Numbered from the stretch's first letter, positions 49,979 to 59,130 are shown. The stretch is DNA of 64,000 nucleotides from Mesorhizobium sp. CU3 (GCF_006442965.1 NZ_VFWX01000010.1:186001-250000); one strand, 5' to 3'. Program-made: numbers and translations. The notes: generated by a model from the letters alone, not told the origin.

Positions 49979-50870
49979 CGGCCGCGAAATCCTCGCCCAT
50001 CGCGCCGAGCAATAGCTTCAGCGCCGGCGGCTGCACGCGCCGCCGGCGCCAGATCATGACTAGGTCCGCCGCGCGGACCGTGCCCGGCCATGTCATCTCG
50101 GCCACCTCGCCGCGTTCGAGCGCGGCGGCGACCGCGAGCCGCGGCACCAGCGCCAGTCCGGCGCCTCCCGCCACCAGGCCGGCAATGGCGTCGATGCTGC
50201 CGGCTTCGGCGGCTAGTCTCGGCTTGCCGAGTCCCGCCTCGGCAAAAGTCCGGTCGATCAGATGGCGGTAGACGCAGCCGGTCTCGGTGGCGACGAAGTG
50301 CCGCCCGGCCAGCTCTGCCAGACCAGCCTCCGCGCCGTTTTCGCCGGGCGGCGCGATCAGCACGAGGCGCTCGGCCGCGACGCTTCGCTTGGCGAAGCGA
50401 TCGTCCAGCCCATCGCTATCGGAGCGGTCGAAGCAGAAGGCGACGTCGATGTCGCCTTCGCCAAGTCGACGCAGCAACTCGCCGGTGCCGGCAATCTTCA
50501 GCTTCATATCGATATCGGGATAGGCGATGCGGAAACCCGAAAGCCAGCCGGCCAGCCTCGCGGCGGCAATCGTCTCCAGCGCGCCGATCGACAGACTGCC
50601 TTGCGTCTCGCCCGAGGCCGACTGCACAGCTGCCCGCGCCTCGTCGGCAAGCACCAGCCATTGCTCGGCATAGGGCTTCAGCGCCGAACCCGCCGACGTC
50701 AGTTCCAACCCCTGGCGCGTGCGTGCGAACAGGGTCGCGCCAAGCTCGGCTTCCAGCGCCTGGATCTGGTCGCTGACGCTCGACTGGGCGAGATTGACCT
50801 CTTGCGCCGCGCGCGTGACGTTACGCGTTCGCGCGACCGCGAGAAAGGTCTTCAGCAGCCTTGGATGCAT
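49929..50870 (-). CDS. LysR-family transcriptional regulator
   Basis: 313 residues from ATG 50870. N-terminal winged HTH (LKTFLAVARTRNVTRAAQEV, LAQSSVSDQIQALEAELGAT) and a periplasmic-binding-like effector domain (LSIGALETIAAARLAGWL, GDIDVAFCFDRSD). Its last 16 codons overlap the 3' end of the convergent SDR gene. It may regulate the adjacent HtrA-like gene (nine bases upstream of its start) or the convergent SDR, but no divergent target is present. Confidence 0.9.
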   Translation of the reverse strand: MHPRLLKTFLAVARTRNVTRAAQEVNLAQSSVSDQIQALEAELGATLFARTRQGLELTSAGSALKPYAEQWLVLADEARAAVQSASGETQGSLSIGALETIAAARLAGWLSGFRIAYPDIDMKLKIAGTGELLRRLGEGDIDVAFCFDRSDSDGLDDRFAKRSVAAERLVLIAPPGENGAEAGLAELAGRHFVATETGCVYRHLIDRTFAEAGLGKPRLAAEAGSIDAIAGLVAGGAGLALVPRLAVAAALERGEVAEMTWPGTVRAADLVMIWRRRRVQPPALKLLLGAMGEDFAAVTPACGRLRHAASLRS

Positions 50871-50878
50871 CCCGGCGG

Positions 50879-51781
50879 CTACTGCAGCTGCGGCTTCTTC
50901 AGGAAGGAGTTGCGGTCGGCGGATTTTACCCTGAGCCAGGTCTCGCGGCCGTCGCGCACGACGCGCAGCGGGATTTCGGAACCGGCCGGATTCTCCCAGA
51001 TCTTGCGGTAGAAATCGGCGAGACCGTCGACCTCGCCGTCGCGCACGTCGGATATGATGTCGCCTTGGCGCAGGCCGGCCTTGGCGGCGGGACCGCCCTC
51101 GGCGACGCTCATCACCACCACCATGCCGTTCGATTCGGCCGAGAAGGCGCCGAGCCATGGACGCGGCGGTTTGGCGGTCCGGCCGCGCTTGACCAGGTCG
51201 TCGAGGATCGGCGGCAGAAGGTTGATCGGCACAACCATGTTGATGTCGGCGACCTCGCCAGCACGGCTCATCTGCAGGCGCAGCGATCCGACGCCGAGCA
51301 GTTTGCCGTCTCGGTCGAACAGCGCGGCACCGCCCCAGGACGGATGCGCCGGCGCGGTGAAGATCGCCTCGTCGAGGAGATATTCCCAATAGCCGGCGAA
51401 TTCCTGCTTGGTGACGATATGAGCGTCGACCTGCTGGCCGATGCCGTCGGCAAGGGTGACTGCATCGCCGGCACTGGCCTTGGCGGCATCGGCGAACTCG
51501 ACCGCCGGCAGGCCGAGCGGCGACAGAGCCTGCACCAGGCCGAAGCCGGTCTCCTGGTCATAGGCCAACGCATGCGCCGGCACGACGCGGCCGTCCTGGT
51601 CGGTCAGCCAGACTTCCTCGGCCTCGGTGATGAGATAGCCGATGGTCAGCACCAGCCCGTTGTCGCGGATCACCACGCCGCTGCCCTCACGGCGCGTGCC
51701 CAGCGCATTGGCGGTGAAAGCATCGTCCGGCACGGTGGCGCGCACGGCAACGACGGAGCGTGAAATCTTTTCGACGGTCAT
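50879..51781 (-). CDS. HtrA/S1C-like PDZ protein with apparently lost catalytic triad
   Basis: 300 residues, no signal peptide. A trypsin-like beta-barrel (GSGVVIRDNGLVLTIGYLIT, then AYDQETGFGLVQALSPLGLP and HPSWGGAALFDRDGKLLGVG) and a C-terminal PDZ domain (MSVAEGGPAAKAGLRQGDII). In active HtrA proteins the motifs would be TNNHV, TDLAV and GNSGGA. Here the His position reads Y/L, the Asp position G/F and the Ser position W, so all three catalytic residues seem replaced. Probably a non-catalytic chaperone or scaffold in the cytosol. It is nine bases upstream of the LysR gene. Confidence 0.85.
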   Translation of the reverse strand: MTVEKISRSVVAVRATVPDDAFTANALGTRREGSGVVIRDNGLVLTIGYLITEAEEVWLTDQDGRVVPAHALAYDQETGFGLVQALSPLGLPAVEFADAAKASAGDAVTLADGIGQQVDAHIVTKQEFAGYWEYLLDEAIFTAPAHPSWGGAALFDRDGKLLGVGSLRLQMSRAGEVADINMVVPINLLPPILDDLVKRGRTAKPPRPWLGAFSAESNGMVVVMSVAEGGPAAKAGLRQGDIISDVRDGEVDGLADFYRKIWENPAGSEIPLRVVRDGRETWLRVKSADRNSFLKKPQLQ

Positions 51782-51997
51782 CAATCCAACCTGGCTTACG
51801 AGTCTATCTCGTATAGGTATGGCCAAAGAGGCGCGGTGCAAGGGCGATCTTCCCTTCTGTCGCGGGGTAAGGGACGCTGGCACAAGCACTAGTTCAACAA
51901 GAATTGAACTTTTTTCTTTGACGCGCGCACGGTCGTACCTAATTCTAGCGGCAACCAGCCGTCGCTCAGTTCACCCAACCCTGCAAGGCCACACCCG

Positions 51998-52867
51998 ATG
52001 AACCAATACATCCCGCCGAAAGTCTGGACCTGGAACAAGCCGAATGGCGGCACTTTCGCCTCGACCAACCGGCCCGTCGCCGGGCCGACGCATGAGAAGG
52101 AATTGCCGGTCGGCAAGCATCCGCTGCAGCTCTATTCGCTGGCGACGCCCAACGGCCAGAAGGTGACGATCATGCTGGAGGAGCTTCTGGCGCTCGGGCA
52201 TAGCGGCGCCGAATATGATGCCTGGCTGATCAAGATCGGCGACGGCGACCAGTTCGGCTCGGGCTTCGTCGAGGTCAACCCGAATTCGAAGATCCCGGCG
52301 CTGATGGACCGCAGCGAGCCGAAGCCGGTGCGCGTGTTCGAGTCCGGCTCGATCCTGACCTATCTGGCGGAAAAATTCGGCGCGTTCCTGCCGACCGAGC
52401 GCGCCGCGCGCGCCGAAACCTTTTCGTGGCTGTTCTGGCAGATGGGCTCGGCGCCCTATCTCGGTGGCGGCTTCGGGCACTTCTACGCCTATGCGCCGGA
52501 AAAAATCGAATACGCCATCGACCGCTTCGCCATGGAGACCAAGCGCCAGATGGACGTGCTCGACCGCAGGCTGGCGGAGAGCGAATATCTCGCGGGGCCG
52601 GAATACACGATCGCCGACATGGCGGTGTGGCCCTGGTATGGCGGGCTCGCCAAGGGCCGCAGCTACAGCAATGCCGACGAGTTCCTGTCCGTGCATGAGT
52701 ACAAGCATGTGCAGCGCTGGGCCGAAGCGATCGACAAGCGGCCGGCGGTGTCGCGCGGCCGCATGGTCAACCGGATGTCCGGCGACCCCGCCTTCCAGCT
52801 GCGCGAGCGCCACGACGCCAGCGACTTCGAGACGAAGACGCAGGACAAGCTGGAAGCGGCTGAGTAG
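51998..52867 (+). CDS. yghU: Glutathione S-transferase, YghU type
   Basis: 289 residues. N-terminal extension (YIPPKVWTWNKPNGGTFAST, NRPVAGPTHEKELPVG) characteristic of YghU-type disulfide-bond oxidoreductases, then a thioredoxin-like domain (LYSLATPNGQKVTIMLEELL) with the VNPNSKIPALMD and FESGSILTYLAEKF motifs, and an all-helical C-terminal domain (YTIADMAVWPWYGGL). Family members bind two glutathiones and reduce disulfides or organic peroxides. Confidence 0.95.
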   Translation: MNQYIPPKVWTWNKPNGGTFASTNRPVAGPTHEKELPVGKHPLQLYSLATPNGQKVTIMLEELLALGHSGAEYDAWLIKIGDGDQFGSGFVEVNPNSKIPALMDRSEPKPVRVFESGSILTYLAEKFGAFLPTERAARAETFSWLFWQMGSAPYLGGGFGHFYAYAPEKIEYAIDRFAMETKRQMDVLDRRLAESEYLAGPEYTIADMAVWPWYGGLAKGRSYSNADEFLSVHEYKHVQRWAEAIDKRPAVSRGRMVNRMSGDPAFQLRERHDASDFETKTQDKLEAAE

Positions 52868-52900
52868 TCGGGCAATCTTCCTCTTCCCGAGGGAGGCCCG

Positions 52901-53446
52901 CTACCTACCAAAGGTATACGTCACGCACGCCTCGCCCAGCGCCGAGCTCTTCGCCGCCACCGCGACCATCTCAGGCAGCGGGTTTTCCGGTGTCCGCAGC
53001 GTCTTCTCGCCCAACGCAAATAGGGTGAAGACGTAGTGATGCGTGCCGCTGCCGGGCGGCGGGCATGGGCCGAAATAGCCGGCGCGGCCGGTGCCGCTTT
53101 TGCCGAGCACCGCGCCTTTCGGCATGTGCTTGCCGCTTTTCGAAGCGGCGCCTTCGGCGAGGCCCTTGACGCTTGCCGGGATGTTCCAGGCCAGCCAGTG
53201 CCAGAACCCCTTGCCGCCATTTGCGTCGGGGTCGAACATGGTGAGCGCGTAGCTTTTGGTGCCGGCCGGCGGTTCCTTCCATGCCAGCGCGATCGAGACG
53301 CTCTGGCCACCGCATCCGGGATTGTCGCCGAGATATTTCGCATCCCATTTGCCGTCGGACACGGACGGGCTGGAGATTTCGAAAGCCGACGCCTGGCCGG
53401 CGAAGGCGATCAAGGCAAGCACGGTGAAGCCGAGGCGCAAAGTCAT
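52901..53446 (-). CDS. YbhB/YbcL (PEBP, Raf kinase inhibitor-like) periplasmic protein
   Basis: 181 residues from ATG 53446 with GAGGAG upstream. Signal peptide MTLRLGFTVLALIAFAGQAS-A. PEBP features: PGCGGQSVSIALAWKEPPAG, LTMFDPDANGGKGFWHWLAW and AGYFGPCPPPGSGTHHYVFT, the conserved anion-binding pocket. Function in bacteria is unknown. The reading frame is open upstream but without start signals. Confidence 0.94.
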   Translation of the reverse strand: MTLRLGFTVLALIAFAGQASAFEISSPSVSDGKWDAKYLGDNPGCGGQSVSIALAWKEPPAGTKSYALTMFDPDANGGKGFWHWLAWNIPASVKGLAEGAASKSGKHMPKGAVLGKSGTGRAGYFGPCPPPGSGTHHYVFTLFALGEKTLRTPENPLPEMVAVAAKSSALGEACVTYTFGR

Positions 53447-53550
53447 CACGGTCTCCTCTTTTTGGCCAGTCTCCCGCTTGGCCAAGCCGGCGAAGAGTCC
53501 AGCGCAAAAGCGGCCCGAACAAGGCGGCGCGACGCCTGGCTTCGGCCATG

Positions 53551-53586
53551 AAAAAAGCCCCGCCGGTGGAGGCCGTCGGGGCTCTT
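53551..53586 (-). terminator. Rho-independent terminator
   Basis: AGCCCC arms with GGGGCT around CGCCGGTGGAGGCC; minus-strand side ends TTTTTTC. It lies between the aminotransferase gene (minus strand, right) and the PEBP gene, separating the two transcripts. Confidence 0.7.
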
Positions 53587-53734
53587 TCGTTCGGTCCGTA
53601 AAGGTGGGACCCCACGGCCGGATCGATCCAGGGGGTGTTGGATCGAGGGCGACCCTAGAGAAGATTCGGCCGCGCGGATAATCACGCCTGCGCACTCCCA
53701 TTCACGCCTGCGCGAGAACGAGGTGATGGCCGGC

Positions 53735-53839
53735 TTAAAGCGCGTCGCGCTGAAACGGATTCAGTTGACGCGCTTTAAGTTTTTGCTTTGATGCATGTCG
53801 GCCTCCCAAAACCGCTGCCCACTTTTGGGCGACATGCAT
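53735..53839. repeat. Composite palindromic intergenic repeat
   Basis: Two adjacent inverted repeats: TTAAAGCGCGTC/GACGCGCTTTAA (53735-53778) and ATGCATGTCG/CGACATGCAT (53791-53839) with AAAACCGCTGCCCACTTTTG between. This two-hairpin element is dispersed in Mesorhizobium genomes. Its right end reaches the stop codon of the aminotransferase gene. Confidence 0.8.
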
Positions 53840-55047
53840 TAGCCTTGCAACAGCCTCGCCAGCCGCGGCACACCCTCACCCACTGCGCGATCGTCGGCAA
53901 GCGTGAACGACATGCGCAAAGTGTTGCGGCCGGTGCTGTCGGCGAAGAAGGCGTTGCCGGGCACGAAGGCGACGCGCGCCTCCTTCACCGAACGCGCCAG
54001 GAGCTCGGTGGCGTCAGTGCCTTCCGGCAGCGTCAGCCAGACGAACATGCCGCCGTCGGGCCGGCTCCAGGAAATGCCGTCGGGCATGTTTTCCTCGAGC
54101 GCGCCAAGCAACGCGTCGCGCCGCTTGCGGTAGGCGCCGACCAGCTTCTCCACCTGGCCGTCGAAGATCGTTTCGGCGACGCGGTGCATGACCATCTGAT
54201 TGATCGACGGGCTGTGCAGGTCGGAAGCCTGCTTCATCAGCACCAGTTTTTCCACGACATGGCGCGGTGCGCAGACCCAGCCGACGCGCATTCCGGGCGA
54301 GAGGATCTTCGAGAAGGAGCCGCAATAGAGTGTGCGCGCATGATCGATGCCGCCGGAGCGAGCGCAGTCGAGCGCCAGGATCGGCGGCACGCCCTCGCCG
54401 TCATAGCGGAGCGCCCGGTAGGCGGCGTCCTCGATGACTGCGATGTCGAGTTCGCCGGCAAGGTCGAGCACCGCCCCGCGCTGCTTGGCATCCAGCGTGT
54501 TGCCGGTCGGGTTGGCGAAGTCCGGCACCAGATAGGCGAACTTCACCTTGCCGCCATTCGCGCCGGCAGCAGTGCGATAGGCCTCGGGCGTCATGTTGCC
54601 GCCGGCGGTGTTCAGCCGGTCGTAGCGCGGCTCATAGGCGTTGAAGGCCTGCAGCGCGCCGAGATAGGTCGGCCAGGTGACCAGAGCGGTGTCGCCGGGC
54701 GAGAGGAACAGCTTGCCGAGATAGTCGAGCGCCTGCTGCGAGCCGGAGGTGATGAAGATGTTGCCCTCGTCGCACTGGACACCAAGCTTGCCCATATAGG
54801 CGGCCAGCCATTTGCGCAGCGGCAGATACCCTTCGCTGACCTGGTATTGCAGCGCCGTCCCCGCCTCCTTGCCGCCGAGCACCGCCTGGTAGGCATCGGC
54901 GATCGCTTCGGCCGGGAAAAGCGACGGATCGGGAATCCCGCCGGCAAAGGAGATGATGTCGGGCTGGTCGAGCAGCTTCAACAGTTCGCGGATTTCCGAG
55001 GCTTTCATGCGCGAGGAGCGCGAAGCCAGAAGGTTCAAAAGGGTCAA
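53839..55047 (-). CDS. Class I/II PLP-dependent aminotransferase
   Basis: 402 residues from a TTG with an optimal GGAGGT six bases upstream. Fold type I features: ISFAGGIPDPSLFPAEAI, FITSGSQQALDYLGKLFL, VPDFANPTGNTLD, VIEDAAYRALRYDG and the PLP lysine in CGSFSKILSPGMRVGW. Closest in style to 2-aminoadipate/branched-chain aminotransferases of the LysN/MocR catalytic group. Substrate undecided. A TAGGTCA-N7-TGACCTA palindrome lies 40 bp upstream. Confidence 0.92.
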   Translation of the reverse strand: MTLLNLLASRSSRMKASEIRELLKLLDQPDIISFAGGIPDPSLFPAEAIADAYQAVLGGKEAGTALQYQVSEGYLPLRKWLAAYMGKLGVQCDEGNIFITSGSQQALDYLGKLFLSPGDTALVTWPTYLGALQAFNAYEPRYDRLNTAGGNMTPEAYRTAAGANGGKVKFAYLVPDFANPTGNTLDAKQRGAVLDLAGELDIAVIEDAAYRALRYDGEGVPPILALDCARSGGIDHARTLYCGSFSKILSPGMRVGWVCAPRHVVEKLVLMKQASDLHSPSINQMVMHRVAETIFDGQVEKLVGAYRKRRDALLGALEENMPDGISWSRPDGGMFVWLTLPEGTDATELLARSVKEARVAFVPGNAFFADSTGRNTLRMSFTLADDRAVGEGVPRLARLLQG

Positions 55048-55087
55048 TGCGCACCTCCCGCAGTGCTTGGCATAGAGCTTCGTATTT

Positions 55088-55108
55088 TAGGTCAGCTTGG
55101 TTGACCTA
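55088..55108. promoter_or_regulatory. Candidate operator of the aminotransferase gene
   Basis: Perfect seven-base inverted repeat TAGGTCA-GCTTGGT-TGACCTA in an AT-rich background, 40 bp upstream of the TTG start, where a promoter would be. The regulator is not encoded nearby. The rest of the gene-free interval 55048-55413 shows nothing convincing. Confidence 0.45.
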
Positions 55109-55413
55109 TTACCAGCGATGATGCCTTGCGTGAATACACAAAACGGTCATGGCGCATCGTCCGGGCGACATTTGGCCTACATAGTCGCCGTGCCGGCGGC
55201 CTTCTGGATAGTCGAATGGCCATCGGTCAACGCAAACATCATTGTCGTTATATTAGAAATAGCGCATATTACCGCAAGCCGAAGCCAGGCTCCGGCCGAA
55301 CCGCCGTTAATCATTGTCGAGGCGGTCCACAGACATGGTCAAATCGTCGAGAAAATCAAGCACGTCCGCGCTGCCCATGCAGCCGGCGATAGCGATATTT
55401 GGAGGGAGTTTCC

Positions 55414-55728
55414 ATGAAGGTTACCATACTTGCGACTTACGAACCCCATGCAGCGAAGGGGTTGATGCAAGGCTCGGACCGGGGCGCCGCGATCAAGGCG
55501 CTCTTTGAAAGCGTCGGCGGCAAGATGAGCAGCCTGATGTTCACGCGTGGCATCTACGACGTCATCGTCAATGGCGAGGTCCCGGATCAAGTTGCCGGGA
55601 TGGGCATGACGCTGGCGGTGCGGGCAAGCGGCTCCGTAAGCGACCTGGTCGTCCTGGAAGAGTTGGACATGAAAGCTGTCATCGCGGCCGCCAACAAAGC
55701 CGCCGGCGCCTACAAACCGGCCGGCTGA
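55414..55728 (+). CDS. GYD-domain protein
   Basis: 104 residues. The GYD fold is visible: LATYEPHAAKGLMQGSDRGA, then LFESVGGKMSSLMFTRGIYD and VVLEELDMKAVIAAANKAAG. Short GYD proteins are common and uncharacterised, related in sequence to ACT-like domains. GGAGGG lies eight bases before the ATG at 55414. Confidence 0.85.
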   Translation: MKVTILATYEPHAAKGLMQGSDRGAAIKALFESVGGKMSSLMFTRGIYDVIVNGEVPDQVAGMGMTLAVRASGSVSDLVVLEELDMKAVIAAANKAAGAYKPAG

Positions 55729-55793
55729 TCGTCCCCTGGTGGTGGCACGGCGCATCCAAACAGCACCGTGCCGCCGCTCCAAAACGCATCGAT

Positions 55794-55949
55794 CTAGAAA
55801 GGCAGCCGGATCTCGTCGGGCTCCGCCCGCTCCGGCCAGTCGATGTCGCGCTTGATCTCCTGCGGCAGCTCATTGAGCTCGCGCGTCGTGCGGCGACGCA
55901 GGCTTGCCTTGGCGAAGGCTGCACGGATTCGGCTGAGGCTTTTGAACAT
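55794..55949 (-). CDS. DUF1127 small protein (51 aa)
   Basis: 51 residues, MFKSLSRIRAAFAKASLRRR, then TTRELNELPQEIKRDIDWPE. This is the arginine-rich DUF1127/YjiS-like fold typical of Rhizobiales, where members act in phosphate metabolism, RNA binding or stress fitness (e.g. SMc/Atu small proteins). GGAGGT precedes the ATG at 55949. The 280-base gap to the next gene holds nothing recognised. Confidence 0.88.
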   Translation of the reverse strand: MFKSLSRIRAAFAKASLRRRTTRELNELPQEIKRDIDWPERAEPDEIRLPF

Positions 55950-56229
55950 CGGGACCTCCATGAGACAGCGGCGGGAAAAACGGTGCCACCTGTTCACCAG
56001 GCGCCGCTTTTGAGGTGCGTCTGTATCGGGGCGATTGCGCGCGAACGGTGAAATGCTTCACGAAGCCGGCGCCACTTGAAACATATGCATGCAAACTAAA
56101 TTACCAGATCGGCCAGGCGGCTTGTGCCTCGGTCACGGGCCGGAACGGCCCGCGACGTCATGTGTTAGACTTTTTGACTTGTCCGTTGATTCACATCCTA
56201 CTGAAACTCAGTCTCGTCCAGCGCACGCG

Positions 56230-56901
56230 CTATTGTTTGGCGGGAGCGACTTGAAGCGACTGGATTTCGAATTTGCGAGGGCCGCCAAGCGCCCACAACA
56301 AGTCTCCGCCATTGGAAGGGGCCGTCTTAACTGACAGGTCGATGTTAGTGAGTGAGTCTGTGGTCTTGACAGGCTCATCCGAAACAAAGACTTGGGAGGT
56401 GTTAGGGGGCAATGTGAATGAAGTGGGTGATGACAAGTCCTTGATCTCACCTAGATCAATGATCTTAGTCTGATCGCCGGTCTTCACCTCGGCCGTCACG
56501 GGTATCGACGTTGCCCTCGGCAATCCACCGTCCACCTGTGGGGATATGACGATCGCACGCGATCCGGTTGTCGTGCTGCCGGTTTCCTGTTGCGCGTAGG
56601 CGGATATGTCGAGAAAGGACACTTTAGTTCCCGGTGTACTGGTCGCACCAGAAATCAAACTCGCAAGTATGGCCGGCGCAGCGACACCGGCGAAAATAGC
56701 TTGTCTGGTTTCATAGCTTGTGTTTGTCAGAGCCACGCCGCCTCCGACGATTGCCCAGAGCATAACGCCAAGCAATAGGCCGAGCGCTGGCAGAGGAGTC
56801 GTTGGAACTGCAACATATGTACTCGCCAATTTTGCTATGGTGGGGAGTGCCCCACCAAAGGCGCCCCATGCAAAAGCAACAATCTTATTATCTGCGTCCA
56901 T
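56230..56901 (-). CDS. Hypothetical membrane protein, lower-GC (223 aa)
   Basis: 223 residues. Three hydrophobic helices in the first ~95 residues (ALGLLLGVMLWAIVGGGVAL, AIFAGVAAPAILASLIS), then a soluble Ser/Thr-rich domain. GC is about 53 percent, well below its neighbours, and the codon use is less GC-rich, suggesting recent acquisition. GGAGGG lies before the ATG at 56901; an earlier ATG at 56934 is possible. No family recognised; it sits alone in an intergenic region of reduced GC. Confidence 0.65.
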   Translation of the reverse strand: MDADNKIVAFAWGAFGGALPTIAKLASTYVAVPTTPLPALGLLLGVMLWAIVGGGVALTNTSYETRQAIFAGVAAPAILASLISGATSTPGTKVSFLDISAYAQQETGSTTTGSRAIVISPQVDGGLPRATSIPVTAEVKTGDQTKIIDLGEIKDLSSPTSFTLPPNTSQVFVSDEPVKTTDSLTNIDLSVKTAPSNGGDLLWALGGPRKFEIQSLQVAPAKQ

Positions 56902-57090
56902 CGCCTTGCCCTCCAAGAGGGAGGATTTTCTCATTTTTTTGTCAATTTGCAAAATTCAAAGACAAGAGGACGGTAGTCCACACAAATTTATCGGAACAAT
57001 CCGAAGCGTTCGATGGATTTGATCTTTGCGTCGACAGCACATGCTCATCACAGCAAATAGGGCCAAACGGCAATGTGTTCCGCTGGACAA

Positions 57091-58323
57091 TCAATTGGCG
57101 GGCACTGCCGGTCTAAGCCCAATTGGGCGCACCTCTCCACCCCTCGCCACTTCCCTGCCCGCGCGATAGACCGCGCGATGCTTCGGAACGGCGACCACCG
57201 CTTCCGGCACATGCCGTGCCTCGAGCGCGACGAAGTCCGCCTTGGCACCGACCGCAATGCCATAGCCCTCCAGGCCCAGCGCCTTCGCGCCGGCATTGCT
57301 CACCAGCTCATAGGCCGTGTCCAGCTCCCAATCCTCGTAGAAACCGGAGCGGTAGCCGATCATGTTGGCGCGGTTGAGCATGTCGCCATCGCCATAGGGC
57401 CACCAGGAATCGCGGATGTTGTCGGAGCCGGCGAAGACGGTGACGCCGGCTTTGCGCAATGCGGCCACCGGCGGGAAGGCGTGGTTGCCGGGCGCGTTGG
57501 TCATGATGGAAACGCCGGCGACGGCCAGCATCTCACCGGCTTTCGCCAGCGCATCGGCCGAAATATCGCCCAGCGCATAGGCGTGGCTGATCGCGACCTT
57601 GCCGGCCATGCCGAGCGCCTTTGTCCGCGCCGCGATCTCCTCGATCTCGAACAGGCCGAGCGTGCCTGCGTCATGCAGATGGATGTCGACGCCAGCGCCG
57701 CACTTTTCGGCAAGGCCGAAGACGACATCGAGATGGCCGTTGACGTCGCGATCGAAGCTTGCCGGATCGAGGCCGCCGACGAGGTCGCAGCCGAGCTTCA
57801 GCGCTTCGTCGAGAAGCTCGGCCGTGCCCGGCGACGACAGGATGCCGCTCTGCGGAAAGGCGACGAGCTGGATGTCGATCAGGTCGCGATATCTTTCGCG
57901 CACGCCGAGGATACATTCCACATGCTTCAGGCCGACCGCGGCGTCGACCATGACGTGGCTACGCATGGCGAGGCTGCCATGGCCAACGCAGAGCTCGAGC
58001 TGGTTTTTCGCCCGCTCCGCCATCGGCGCTGCGAGCGTCAGGTTGCGCATCTGGAAGGCGACGCGCTCACGCACGTCGAAACCGTCGGTGCAGGGAATGT
58101 GCGGCCGCCAGGCATCGCCGTAGAAGGAGGTGTCGAGATGGATATGGCCCTCAACGAAAGCCGGCAGCACGAGCTGGCCGGCAAGATCGATGGCGCCCGG
58201 GCTGGCCGTGCCGCCGGCGGGCACGATGGCGCTGAAGTGGCCGTCTGCCACCGTGAGGTCGGCGAGCATGTCGTCGGCAAGCCTGGCGTTGAAAAAATGA
58301 GTCCGGTTCACGATGCAATCCAT
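57091..58323 (-). CDS. Amidohydrolase-superfamily deaminase, cytosine-deaminase-like
   Basis: 410 residues. Metal-site motifs of the CodA/AHS group: LVLPAFVEGHIHLDTSFYGD (HxH), CGAGVDIHLHDAGTLGLFEI, ISHAYALGDISADALAKAGE and VFAGSDNIRDSWWPYGDGDM. Such enzymes deaminate cytosine, isocytosine or N-formyl purine compounds; the exact substrate is unknown. Monocistronic between two intergenic repeats. No strong ribosome binding site precedes ATG 58323. Confidence 0.9.
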   Translation of the reverse strand: MDCIVNRTHFFNARLADDMLADLTVADGHFSAIVPAGGTASPGAIDLAGQLVLPAFVEGHIHLDTSFYGDAWRPHIPCTDGFDVRERVAFQMRNLTLAAPMAERAKNQLELCVGHGSLAMRSHVMVDAAVGLKHVECILGVRERYRDLIDIQLVAFPQSGILSSPGTAELLDEALKLGCDLVGGLDPASFDRDVNGHLDVVFGLAEKCGAGVDIHLHDAGTLGLFEIEEIAARTKALGMAGKVAISHAYALGDISADALAKAGEMLAVAGVSIMTNAPGNHAFPPVAALRKAGVTVFAGSDNIRDSWWPYGDGDMLNRANMIGYRSGFYEDWELDTAYELVSNAGAKALGLEGYGIAVGAKADFVALEARHVPEAVVAVPKHRAVYRAGREVARGGEVRPIGLRPAVPAN

Positions 58324-58571
58324 TGAAGGGAAAGCGTCAGTCGTCGCTGGTCGGGCGCGCGCGGTCAATGCGGGTTGAGGGAGAAAGTGTTTCGCCCTTC
58401 CTCTTCCGAGTGACCGGGAGGAGAGCTGTCATATTCCGTTTTCGCGGAAGTTTCCGCGCGCAAAAAATATGCGATGTTGTTCCTGCGGATACGAGGCCGC
58501 CTTGGTCGACGCGGACGCCCCAAGCACATCCCCAACAATGCGCCCCCAACGCCCGCGTCGACCTTGTAAGC

Positions 58572-58600
58572 AAAACGGCGACCTGAGCAGTCGCCGTTTT
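58572..58600. terminator. Hairpin terminator
   Basis: AAAACGGCGAC and GTCGCCGTTTT arms around a seven-base loop, A-run before and T-run after, lying nine bases beyond the stop codon of the GFA-family gene on the minus strand. It can act on both strands. Confidence 0.85.
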
Positions 58601-58608
58601 TGTTTGCA

Positions 58609-59070
58609 TCAGGCCTGCTCCTGCGCCCTGGCGTATTCCGCGACCAGACCCTCATAAGCATCGAAGGCGGGCAGCGCTTCATAGCTGTGTACCGCGGGCG
58701 TCATCGCCCAGGACAATTTCTCAGCTGTCCAGGTCTCAATGAAGGGCGTGAACCAGGCATGGTCGTCGAGCATGGTCGGGCGCAGATTGACAAACCAGTC
58801 CAGCCCCTCTGGCCTCGTGAACATCCAGGTCATGCACCAGCCGCAGAAATAATGTTTAGAGGCGCCGTGCAGGCCACCTACCACCGGCTTGCCCTTAGTT
58901 ACTTCAAAGCCCTCCGAAGGGATCGCCGCGCTGAGTGAATAGGCGCTGGAGGACATCGACTGGCAGCCGGTGCAGTGGCAGGCCATGGTGATCAGCGGCT
59001 TCGCCGAGATCTTCAAGCGCACACGGCCGCAGCGGCAGCCGCCTTCGGCGGGCAAGGTCAAGCTTGGCAA
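58609..59070 (-). CDS. GFA-family zinc protein (second copy)
   Basis: 153 residues from a TTG with GGAG upstream. The three zinc cysteine pairs of the GFA fold are in order: GGCRCGRVRL, MACHCTGCQSMSSSAYSLSA and YFCGWCMTWMFTRPEGLDWF. Sequence is divergent from the copy at 9179-9634; enzymatic role unproven. Confidence 0.87.
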   Translation of the reverse strand: MPSLTLPAEGGCRCGRVRLKISAKPLITMACHCTGCQSMSSSAYSLSAAIPSEGFEVTKGKPVVGGLHGASKHYFCGWCMTWMFTRPEGLDWFVNLRPTMLDDHAWFTPFIETWTAEKLSWAMTPAVHSYEALPAFDAYEGLVAEYARAQEQA

Positions 59071-59130
59071 GGCGAAGTCTCCTTGGATTGGGTCGTTCTC
59101 CTTCTTTCCTGGAGGAGAAGGTGGAGGCGA

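Noticed and set aside
55097..55417. Several ORFs of about 90-106 residues before the GYD gene
   Set aside because: Overlap each other in different frames, have no recognisable domain and no consistent start signals.
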